Shown here one piece after another: positions 31,863 through 39,694 of a stretch of DNA of 39,694 bases (position 1 is the stretch's first letter; each line of letters starts with the position of its first letter). Source of the DNA: Zygnema cylindricum (taxonomy: Eukaryota > Streptophyta > Zygnematophyceae > Zygnematales > Zygnemataceae); contig JBBHKE010002668.1 in the NCBI GenBank assembly GCA_037447655.1, forward strand, positions 78,595-118,288, read 5' to 3'. The notes beneath the pieces are model-generated. The model did no database searches, was not told the origin of the DNA, and saw only the letters and a list, made by a program, of their open reading frames with translations. The translations under genes were made by a program, and so were the position numbers.

Positions 31863-32609
31863 ATGTTAGTAAGGCACCTCATGCCCTACGCACTTACCCA
31901 CATAAAAACTCTAACCTCTTCCCACAATATGCCCGGAAAAATCCTCATTCACGCACTAGGAGATGAAATACACTCGAAAAGAGAGAAGGTCGACACGGCA
32001 AGTCAACCAAGAGCCATATTTATGTCCGCAGATCAGAAAACCCCTTTGATGGATAGGGATTACAAAGCATTATTAATGACTCTCATCCTAAACCGGACCG
32101 GAAATTTCAAGCTTAACGGATACGGAGGGTATCAAGACGTAGTGGTCGACACCGAGGCGCTGCCGAACCTCATCACCACTTTGGCTTTATAGCAGATGCC
32201 AAAGGAACTCTGGCGAGAAATCTGCCCAAGCAACATTTACCTCAGTACGGTTGCCAACGAGAGTCAGCGAATCGATGTGATCATCCTCGCCATGGAAATT
32301 GAATTTTCCGAAAACGCAGGCCAACGAGTCCGGATTGAGCTCCCATTCTTGGTGGTAGAAGGTACGCAATTTGAATTTTTTTTGGGAATGGCCACATGGA
32401 CCCGGTTGAATATGGAGTTAAGTGTGTGGAAGTTGCAATCAAGCGTTCGAGACCCCGAAAATCCTGAAGGAACCCAAGTGGTGGCTCCTTTAGATTTATG
32501 GAACCGGGGGAAGACCAATGTCCTTGTGTCTGGATGCTACCCTGTATATGCGACCTCCTCTCCAGATGAAATTTTCGCCAGCTCTACAGATATAGCGAAA
32601 GAGTTGTAG
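31863..32609 (+). pseudogene. Retropepsin (aspartic protease) of the DNMT retroelement
   Basis: In one frame, YGGYQDVVVDTEALPNLITT carries the active-site region at 32148. A functional retropepsin has DTG or DSG, and here the Gly is Glu. An in-frame TAG at 32190 interrupts it just after this strand. The frame then continues with LSTVANESQRIDV, RIELPFLVVEGTQFEFFLGM and TRLNMELSVWKL, the flap and C-terminal ILG-like strands. The region stays in one frame until TAG/TAA at 32607. The same frame runs on into methyltransferase motif I, so protease and methyltransferase were probably one polyprotein. The protease is inactive here. Confidence 0.75.
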
Positions 32610-32789
32610 TAATTCCCCATTTCCAAGCGGTGGGAACAGGAATATCAAGACAGATTATTACAAATGGTTATACTTCGGCGAAGAGTGGATAAGACTTTTT
32701 CATCTATTTTACAAAAGAAGTCGATTTCAAACCTTTGGTCAGGGTCTTCGGGGATTCTGTCTAAAGGTGAGCAATTCAACTGACAAGTG

Positions 32790-33800
32790 GTGTCATTGAC
32801 AATCCCCAATTCAGGACTTGGAGTTCTATCCCTCTTTTTGGGAATCAGTTCTGATTTAGAAGCAGTTTTAAATGCATGATTTAGAAGCGGTTTTAAAAGC
32901 ATGATATAGAGTGGAATCTTATTCAGCTGTGGAGATTTCACCTGACGCGCGAGCACTAAGCGAGCATTGCCTACAACAGCTCCACCAACTATATCATCAA
33001 CAGCTTCCCGTGCCCGCCATTTCATAAGCTCATCGGAGTCTTCCCCAAAATGTGGAGAACATAATGACACCTCATCTAGCCAATCTGAAAGAGTGGATCT
33101 GGAAGTGGCAGGATGGCCTTGTCAAGGATACTCGCTAGCAGGACAAGGAAAAGGGCATAGTGACAGCGAAGTAGAACATTTTTTGAGATGATTCAAGTCA
33201 TCTCATGGATATAGCGGCTCCACGACACACCAGTGGGGTACGTTTTTGAGAATGTCCACCCGGGGGATGATAAAAAAAAATAGGTAGATGACAGCTGGAA
33301 TCAAGTCACCCTGATTTTAGGAGTTCCATTAGTTTTCGATGCGGCGCAAATGGGATCTCGAGCATACAGAGTTAAGGCTTATTGGACCTATTTGATTCGG
33401 CTCCTCGTCCTCCTGCAATTCTTAAAGCAGCAGCTCCTAGACCCTTGAACTTTGTGCACGAAATCTTAGGGAAAGGGCGCACGGCAACACCCGTAACGAA
33501 AACAGATAGCTGTCATTTTTTCTGGTGCAACAAGCCAATATTTCCATGCCAAGCACTTCCCACCTTGATTTCCTTTCCTTTTAGCCACGCATATCACGAA
33601 AAAAGCAGTAGGTATGATCTTTGATAGCATAACGGGTCTTTGGACGACACCGACAATCGCAGAAAGAGAACAAGGAATGGGATTCTTTCTGGACACAACG
33701 GCCGCACCAGGTATTTTAGACCTTCAGAGGAGGTCCTTAATCGGGCAAAGTATGGATCAAAATGCAATCACATGGGTAATCAAGCATGCCCTTGCTTTTT
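32790..33800 (+). pseudogene. C5 cytosine DNA methyltransferase domain within pol
   Basis: Motifs occur in canonical order on the plus strand. Motif I: GVLSLFLGISSDLEAVL (32820-32870), the S-adenosylmethionine pocket. Motif II: YSAVEISPDARALSEH, with the ribose-binding Glu. A motif III-like segment: IMTPHLANL. Motif IV: VAGWPCQGYSLAGQGKG, with catalytic Cys at 33120-33122. Motif VI: GYVFENVHPGDD, with the ENV triplet at 33248-33256. Motif VIII: VFDAAQMGSRAYRVKAYW (about 33332). A motif IX-like segment: ALPTLISFPFSHAY (about 33553). EREQGMGF follows, then motif X: RRSLIGQSMDQNAITW (33728 on). The length, about 340 residues, suits a complete catalytic domain. Motif spelling looks nearer DNMT3/DRM than DNMT1 to me. 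Breaks: a 25-bp duplication after motif I, a shift before motif IV, a T-run shift before ENV, and stops. It lies between protease and RT. Confidence 0.88.
32853..32902 (+). repeat. 25-bp tandem duplication breaking the methyltransferase frame
   Basis: GATTTAGAAGCAGTTTTAAA followed by TGCAT (32853) is repeated with two changes at 32878. Both copies encode DLEAVL(N/K)A, but the 25-base period moves the second copy into the next frame, right after motif I. Confidence 0.9.
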
Positions 33801-34079
33801 CTAGTCTCCAGTGTCCAAAGTCTCGCGCTATTTACCATCAAGCTCCTTAATTGTTGGCAAAGCAAGCAACTTTTCAGCTTGAGGGGGGGAGAGAAATGAT
33901 AAAATTTGTTATTCCCCACCCAAGGATTTCCCCAATGGGGGGGAGCGGCTGCTAGGAAGGAAACAACTTAGCGGAAGTTGCCAGCACTAGTGTCCTAGCT
34001 GGAGGGGTAAAAGTAGACCCACAGGTAGAATTGGAATTCGACCTCAATCGTTGGGGAAGACCACCGAAAGCCTAGGTTG
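33801..34079 (+). other. Linker between methyltransferase and RT
   Basis: Coding-like sequence without a named domain (for example VKVDPQVELEFDLNRWGRPP near 34009) connects the end of the methyltransferase to the RT start. Confidence 0.45.
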
Positions 34080-34417
34080 CTGTTGAGCCATGGAAAATGG
34101 ATTGGACCTTAGAGGAACAGTTGGACCCTCAACAGAAGGCCGAGCTATGAGAACTATTGGTAAAAAACAAGCAAGTGTTCTTCGGTCAAAAATAGATGTC
34201 AACATCTACAAAAGAACCCCTTTTCCAATTGATTTGATCGATGAGACAGTAACTATTTAGCAAAAGCAGTTTCCTCTCAGCTTTACGGAAAATGAGTTCA
34301 TCTGGGCTAAATTTTAAACCTAAGTGGACGACAGATACGTTCAGGAGAGTATCGCACTCCATGTGTTTGCTTCCTCGACTGTTTTCCCTCCCAAGAAGGA
34401 CTCATCCGGGAAAAAAA
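34080..34417 (+). pseudogene. N-terminal part of gypsy-type reverse transcriptase
   Basis: VEPWKMDWTLEEQLDPQQKA begins the block, followed by LLVKNKQVFFG, IDLIDETVTI with a stop, QKQFPLSFTENEFIWAKF, and finally FASSTVFPPKKDSSGKK. The last segment equals the conserved SP(F)ASPVVLV.KKDG strand of Ty3/gypsy RT. The sequence is cut immediately afterwards by the copia LTR at 34418. Several stops and a frame change are present. The palm with the YxDD box is not in this window. Confidence 0.75.
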
Positions 34418-35130
34418 TGTTGTTTTGGGAACCTTTAGTCCTCTGTGTATCTCGTCTGTGAGAAAAAGATTTTAGACTTAGTCGTTTTTGTGTTCAGGCT
34501 GATTTGTCGTAGAAAATTTTTAGTGTGGTATGTAAGTCGAAGGGAGTACACGGGTTGAGTACACTCCAGGCACACGTTCGTCCGTGGGGAAGGCAAGATT
34601 GTGTGTTCCGGATGATGAAAAGTACAGTTTCGTTTGGGGACCGAGTTTACACGTGGAGGTTCATCTTCGGTGATGAAAGAATGCGCGGACGGCGGACGGA
34701 GTCTGCCGTCATTTTTTGAAGAGGAATTTTGACTGCATCGTCATTTCAGCGGGCGAACTTTGACCGCGTACTATTTCATTTTAGCGGCTGTTAGTTTTAG
34801 GTTGTTGTAAATATTTGTGTACAGTTGATGGTGCGGTTATGTTTTGATAAAGTATAGTGTACCGGTCGACAAACGTTGTAGACTAGCTGCAGGCTCACTT
34901 ATATATATAGGACTTAGAATATTTTGGAGTTAAGAATTCCTTGTATGCAAAAACTGCGAAGCAAATTTTTTTTTGGTGTCTTTGAATTATAAGATCATCG
35001 TCATCTTTGGGCAGAACCTTGTGAAATTGTGAATGTGGTTTCTTTGTTGTATATTTTACATTGTGTCGAATTTAGAGACCTAAGGTGTGTGTCTGGTTTG
35101 CTTGGGGCTTCATTGTGAAGTTGGTCTTTT
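34418..35130 (+). repeat. 5' LTR and leader of copia element
   Basis: TGTTGTTTTGG start; positions 34418-34761 align with the 3' LTR at 39355-39694. A TATATATATAGGACTTAG block at about 34901 suggests a promoter and transcription start. The 3' end of the LTR and the primer-binding site could not be fixed because the partner LTR is truncated by the window, so the end given is approximate. Confidence 0.7.
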
Positions 35131-35173
35131 GTGGGTTTTATGTGAGAGTTTCCTCTTTGTGTATTGATTATTA

Positions 35174-35943
35174 TGGCAACTGCCGGTGCTACTTGTTCTT
35201 CTTCTAAGCACCAGTTGCCTCCGGACAACAAGTCACGGGCCCACCCTCACGGATTCGGTGTTTAATGGGCAAAAATATTTGTATTGGGCAGATTTAACTA
35301 AGTCTTACATTAAACAAGTGAAATTATACGATGTTATTTCTGGTGTTCTTCCGAATACGGATCCGGATTTTGAAAAGAAAAATGAAGATGCTTTGCATGT
35401 TATGAAATTACTCTTGTCGGAAGCTCTGAACATGACATATATCAATATCCCTACGGCATCTGAAATATGGAAGGCTTTAAAGGAATCTTATGTGCTAGCT
35501 AGTGAGCAGAATGCAGTTATAACTGCTGGAAAAATTTGGGATTATAAGTATATTGGGAGGGATATAAACTCATATTGGAATGGCTTGAAACTTCTATTGT
35601 CGGAGAATGCTTGTTCCGGGGGAATTTCCCTCGTTATCACCAACCAATGATTTTAATGAGAGGGCTTCCTACTGAATATAAAAAAGTCGCTGAAGAGTTA
35701 AAGAGGCTAGAGAAGAGTAAATGGAACATATTCGTAGCTCAAGCTTATATTTTAAAAGAAGAGGTCACTCAAATAGCCTTAAATGGTGGAAAGAAAGCGA
35801 TAGCTTACAATGCTCAGACATACAGGCCGACTGGATTCTCCGAAAATAAGAATTTCACCCCTAATCTGAATTATAAGCAATATGATAGGTGTGTCTATTG
35901 CTTTGGTCAAGGTCATGTTTCCGACCATGTCCGGCTTTTATAA
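35174..35943 (+). pseudogene. Copia gag
   Basis: ATG 35174 (MATAGATCSSSKH) is followed by an early frame break before about 35230. The next frame carries VFNGQKYLYWADLTKSYIKQ and a UBN2-like helical gag domain to 35650. Then a further shift leads to LPTEYKKVAEELKRLEKS and a zinc knuckle start CVYCFGQGH at about 35890. The last knuckle Cys is out of frame, so the CCHC is incomplete in this reading. Sequence through 36170 in shifted frames links to protease. Confidence 0.8.
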
Positions 35944-36149
35944 AAGCGTGTGAAACAATAATTTATCGTGCGGGATGGAAGGTGCAGTCCGAGGATTCAC
36001 CATCAAAAGTATCAGCATCAAAACTGCTGGTTAAAAATGCGGCGTTCTTTACAACCGATGAGATGCCACAAGACGAACCGGTGGAAGAAAAAGACGACAT
36101 GGTCAGATTTTCGCAATCGGATGACGATGATTTCTTTGCTCTCGCAAAA

Positions 36150-36632
36150 GATCTCATGGAGGGACCTTAAGAAAATGGGTGGATTATGGACTTCGGATGC
36201 TCTTCCCACATGTGCGGCAACCGGGCTTACTTCAAAACCCTCAATCCGATTCCCACTCGCCGGATTTATTATGCAGATGACACCGGTGTGGAGGCTTTGA
36301 CAAAGGGAGGCGTGGAGTTAGCTTGTGGCATCAATGGTCACGTTGTAAAAAAAACCTTGCATGATGTTCTCTATATTCCAAAATTTAAGAAAATTTTGTT
36401 TTACACTTCGCTGGCTGAAATGAAAGGATTTGAAATCTTGCAAAAGAATGGAAAAAATGTAGTAAGAAAAGATAAGAGAGTAGCCTTGGTAGGAACTAGA
36501 GGCCCCAACTTGTTACACCGGATAGACTTTGCTAATGAAATTGACTTTGCATACTCCAGTGTCCTTTCGGAAAATGTTTTGTGGCATAAGAGGCTCGGTC
36601 ATGTTAATCATGAGAGACTTGATAAATGGTAA
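36150..36632 (+). pseudogene. Copia protease and GAG-pre-integrase segment
   Basis: WIMDFGCSSHM is the copia retropepsin active site (normally DSGA/DSGC..HM); Ser is Phe here (Asp codon 36189-36191). It continues with YYADDTGVEALTKGGVEL, LHDVLYIPKFKKIL, and LWHKRLGHVNHERL at the end, the GAG-pre-integrase motif. A frame change at about 36630 separates it from integrase. Confidence 0.85.
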
Positions 36633-37600
36633 AACAAAATATGATAGATGGTGTTAATTTAGGCCAAAACGACTCTCATGTATGTGATGGGTGTGCTTTG
36701 GGAAAGGAACATAAGTTACCCCTACCTCAGGCCGCGGATAACTGGGCTACAGATTTGCTACAAATCATTCATTCGGATGTGTGGGGACCGTCAAAAGTCC
36801 CTTCCCTCAGTGGCAGCCGGTTTTCGGTCACTTTTACCGATGATTTCTCTCGGTATAATAAGGTTTACTTTATGAAGGAGAAGACTGAAGTGTTTACTCA
36901 CTTCAAGCACTTTCGGGTTTAGGCGGAAAAGCTTCACGGGAAGCCGATTCTCTCAATTCGGTTTGACAACGGAGGTAAATATATTTCTTATGCATTTTCA
37001 TATTATTTAAAAGAAAACGACATTTCTCGCCAATTTACAGTTCCCTGTACTCTGGAGCAAAACGGAGTACCAGAAAAACTCAACCGAACTTTAACGGAAA
37101 GTGCAAAATCTATTTTGTTAGATAAAGGGATAGATTTCAAGTTTTGGGGTGAGGATTTCTCTTGTGATTCGTATATAAAAAATAGAAGAGAAACTAGAGC
37201 CATGAAAGGGAAAACACCATATAAAGTGTGGACCGGAACAAAAAACCTAATGTTAGTCACTTTCGGGTTTTTGGGAGCAAATGTTTTATTTTGGATAATC
37301 TCTATATTTCTAAGCTTAGTCCGAAATCGGTTTCCGGGGTTTTTTATGGGATATAATGATGAGTCTACAAGCTTGAAAGTATACAATACGGATAGAAAAA
37401 CTCTTCAAGTTGCTAAGAATATTCAGGTTAACGAAGAAAGTCAATTGGTTGATGTGTTTGGCATGACAGATTTAAAGAATAATGTCAGAATCCAAGAATA
37501 TGTAATTTTTGAGAGTGTTCTTTTTACATCTTCCACCACCTCTTCCTCATCTATTGATGGTGGAACATCTCCTATTCCTACTCTGGACACATTGGCGGCT
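36626..37600 (+). pseudogene. Copia integrase
   Basis: A CDGCALGKEHKLP zinc-region end is followed by the catalytic core. The three acidic residues are Asp (36776, HSDVWGP), Asp (36965, RFDNGGKY) and Glu (37073, NGVPEKLNRT), all in one frame. One in-frame TAG lies at 36920. The C-terminal part FPGFFMGYNDESTSLKVYN matches the copia integrase end. A linker with a Pro run follows, encoded by CCT repeats (about 37629-37660). Confidence 0.87.
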
Positions 37601-38880
37601 CCACTTTTCCAGGATACTCGATCTCCTCTACCTCCTCCACCTCCTCCTCCTCCTCCTCCTCGGCGGCCACGTGCGGATCCGACAGTTCCAGCCTCAGATT
37701 TTGCGAGGGGAATAAGACAAAGCAACAGGCTGCGAGGTGAACCGGTGGAGCATGCCCTATTTTCCGCCAGTATAAAGGAACCACTCACAATACAAGAGGC
37801 TTTTCAGCTCTGGAAAAAGATCAATGGATCTCCACGGCGAACGATGAAATGCGATCTATAATCGAGGCTCACACTTGGGAGCTTGAGGAACTTCCGCCGG
37901 ATCGAAAAGCCATCGGTTGTTAGTGGGTCTTTAAAGTCAAGTTGAATCCAGATAATTCTATTGAAAGATATAAGGCTAGGCTTGTTGCAAAAGGCTATAG
38001 TCAAAAGGAGGGAATTAACTACGAAGAGACTTTCTCTCCGGTTGTTCTTTTCCAACAGTTAGAATTTTATTGTCTTTAGCCGCCATTGACGATATGGAAT
38101 TACATCAAATGGAGATTACAACTTTCTTATATGGAGATTTAGAGGAAGTAATTTATATGAAGCACCCTGAAATGTATGCAGAGAGCGGAAAAGAAAATCT
38201 GGTCTATAAGCTGTTCAAATCCTTGTATAGTCTTTAGCACGCTCCTCGTAAGTGAAATCTGAAACTATATGAGTTTCTAACCGGTTTTGGCTTTAAGAGG
38301 ATTAGTTTAGATCACTTGGTCTATGTTATGGAAGGGGAAGATGGGATTATTTACATTGTGGTATATGTAGATGATTTGTTGCTGCTAAGTAAGTCATTAA
38401 ATGAGATTAATAAAATAAAGGCAGCCTTAAATTCTAAATTTGAGATGAAAGATTTAGGGGAGGCAAAGTATATTTTTGGAATTCAAGTAGAAAGGGATAG
38501 AGATAGGAGAATAATCTATCTAACGCAGCGGGAAGCAATTGGGAATGTGCTTGAAAAGTTCGGCATGGCAGAGGCAAACAGAAGTGCCACTCCCATGGAA
38601 TTTAAGCAAAAATTGGAAGGCGTGGAGACCGATGGAGGAGTCATTTTTGATGACACCATCGAATCAGAAGAGGCTTATTTTATGGCCACCATTTCATACT
38701 GCGTGATTGTCAACAGCCTAATCTACTTCATGAATTGTACTAGGCCAGACATTGCGGCAGCAGTTGGTGCTTTGATCCAGAGTTTGCAAAATCCGAGGAA
38801 AACAGATTAGGAGGCAACAAAGAGGGTTCTTCGGTACCTTGTTGGGACACGAAATCTTGACTTGCTCTCGGTGGAGAAAA
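37600..38880 (+). pseudogene. Copia reverse transcriptase
   Basis: After the linker (SNRLRGEPVEH near 37723), RT starts with NDEMRSIIEAHTWELEELP, a stop in place of the Lys of KWVFK at about 37921, then [20 protein letters not shown]. 38040-38310 is shifted and stopped. A long open stretch (38316-38810) has the catalytic YVDD at 38364-38375, KFEMKDLGEAKYIFGIQ, and RPDIAAAVGAL near its end, as in copia RT. It is non-functional because of stops upstream of the active site. Confidence 0.88.
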
Positions 38881-39281
38881 AGTAAAAATTCAGACTTAGA
38901 GCGATGCTAGCTACGGAGATATGCCAAGCCGCCGTTCCACCACCATATTTATTTTGAAGATTGGAAGTGGAACATGCTGCTGGTGCAGCAAGCTTCAAAA
39001 GATTGGAGGTTGAATATATGGCGACAAGCCCAGCTGTCGAGGATTTACTGTGGGTAAAGTCTCTCCTTCAAGAACTGCATTTTATGCAATCTGGTCCTCA
39101 AATAGTGTGGTGTGATAATCAAGCAGCAATTGCAATTGCATCTAGCCCAAGTCATCACTTCAAAAGCAAACAGATTGATATCAAGTTGCATTTTGTGAGA
39201 GAGAAAGTGAGAGACAGAATTTTGAGACTTAGTTATATGCCGGATGAGATGATGGTAGCCGATATGATGACAAAGGCTTAA
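38880..39281 (+). pseudogene. Copia RNase H
   Basis: LEVEYMATSPAVEDLLWVKS, WCDNQAAIAIAS and HFKSKQIDIKLHFVRE, ending VADMMTKA before a stop, match the C-terminal RNase H of copia polyproteins. The N-terminal strand lies in other frames before 38961. Confidence 0.87.
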
Positions 39282-39339
39282 CCCGCACCTAAATTAAAGT
39301 TTTGCAAAGAGGAATGTGGACTTAGTTGTTGAGAAGTCT

Positions 39340-39354
39340 AAAGGTTTAGGGGAG
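39340..39354 (+). other. Polypurine tract of copia element
   Basis: AAAGGTTTAGGGGAG immediately precedes the TGTTG of the 3' LTR. It is purine-rich, with a TTT interruption. Confidence 0.7.
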
Positions 39355-39694
39355 TGTTGTTTTGGAAACCTTTAGTCCTCTTTGTATCTCGTGTGTGAGT
39401 AAGAGATTCCGAACTTAGTCGTTTTTGTGTGCAGGCTGATTTGTCGTAGAAAGGTTTTAGTGTGGTATGTAAGTCTGAATCGGAGTACACGGGTTGAGTA
39501 CACTCGAGGCACACATGTCGGTCCACGTGGAAGTCAAGATTGTGTGTTCGGGATGATGGAAAGTACAGTTTTCTTTTGGGGACCGAGTTTACACGTGGAG
39601 GTTCATCTTCGGTGATGAAATAATGTGTGGACAGCAAACAAAGTCCATCGTCATTTTTGGAAGAGGAATTTTGACTGCGTCATCATTTCAGCGG
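39355..39694 (+). repeat. 3' LTR of copia element, cut by window end
   Basis: Begins TGTTGTTTTGG and aligns with 34418-34761 throughout; the remainder is outside the window. Confidence 0.9.

Larger units (their letters stand above)
27873..34417 (+). mobile_element. Ty3/gypsy-type retroelement encoding a DNA methyltransferase (interrupted)
   Basis: Reading on the plus strand: a gag-like region (27873 to about 31800), a retropepsin (31863-32609), a C5 DNA methyltransferase (about 32790-33800), then the N-terminal part of a gypsy-type RT (about 34080-34417). There a copia LTR interrupts it, so the remainder of RT, RNase H, integrase and 3' LTR are not in this window. Protease directly upstream of the RT polyprotein, with no integrase between them, fits Ty3/gypsy and not copia. 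All parts contain frameshifts and stops. Retroelement-encoded methyltransferases have been reported in charophytes and dinoflagellates. Whether this one matches a published family needs sequence comparison. Confidence 0.82.
34418..39694 (+). mobile_element. Ty1/copia retrotransposon, decayed, runs past the window end
   Basis: 5' LTR from 34418, gag from 35174, then protease, integrase, RT and RNase H in copia order (integrase before RT), a polypurine tract, and the first 340 bp of the 3' LTR from 39355 to the window end. The LTR copies begin TGTTGTTTTGG and are about 89% identical by eye over the shared part, so the insertion is old. It sits inside the RT of the DNMT retroelement. The 5' flank is AAAAAAA; the 3' flank is outside the window, so the target duplication cannot be checked. 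Every ORF is broken by frameshift or stop. Confidence 0.92.

Noticed and set aside
32645-33070. 141-aa minus-strand ORF
   Set aside because: The plus strand of the same stretch encodes methyltransferase motifs I and II in correct order, so the minus frame is a shadow.

Overview
This is a eukaryotic, very AT-rich window that behaves as a transposable-element graveyard. I see no intact host gene, tRNA, rRNA or CRISPR array. The lineage looks like a green streptophyte (plant or charophyte alga). The clues are a chromodomain Ty3/gypsy element, a Ty1/copia element, two hAT-type elements, exons of a kinesin-14 that looks plant-like, and a retroelement carrying a cytosine-5 DNA methyltransferase (DNMT) between protease and reverse transcriptase. 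Retroelement-borne DNMTs have been reported in dinoflagellates and charophytes. I cannot name the species.

Layout. 1-4235: repeats and unassigned sequence: a four-copy ~150-bp tandem repeat with conserved hairpins (61-612), a six-box periodic array (1808-2190) and several near-perfect palindromes. 4244-7252: a hAT element with 8-bp target duplication, terminal inverted repeats and a broken BED-type transposase on the minus strand. 7261-7420 and 8503-9350: one truncated and one complete copy of a short non-autonomous hAT-like family. 9351-12439 and 19078-22070: AT-rich repeats in opposite orientations, enclosing fragments of one kinesin-14 motor domain. The 3' motor exons are on the plus strand (10910-11718) and the P-loop exon is on the minus strand (19262-19437), so the gene is split and partly inverted. 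12440-19077: a young chromovirus on the minus strand, with target duplication ATATT and LTRs differing at one base over 448 bp. It lacks its primer-binding site and the first part of gag and carries an extra ORF between chromodomain and 3' LTR. 23221-24060: a relic of another gypsy RT/RNase H (minus). 26050-27070: a relic resembling the copia LTR.

The most interesting object is the decayed plus-strand retroelement at about 27873-34417. It reads gag-like region, aspartic protease, complete C5 DNA methyltransferase (motifs I, II, IV, VI, VIII, IX and X recognisable in canonical order), then the start of a gypsy-type reverse transcriptase. There it is cut by a Ty1/copia element (34418 to beyond the window end) with its own gag, protease, integrase, RT, RNase H and the start of the 3' LTR. 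An element that encodes its own DNA methyltransferase could mark its own copies. This copy is dead through frameshifts and stops, but its domain order is clear.

Relative ages inferred from the sequence: the DNMT element came before the copia insertion (LTRs about 89% alike by eye). The kinesin fragment came before the chromovirus insertion, which is the youngest event.
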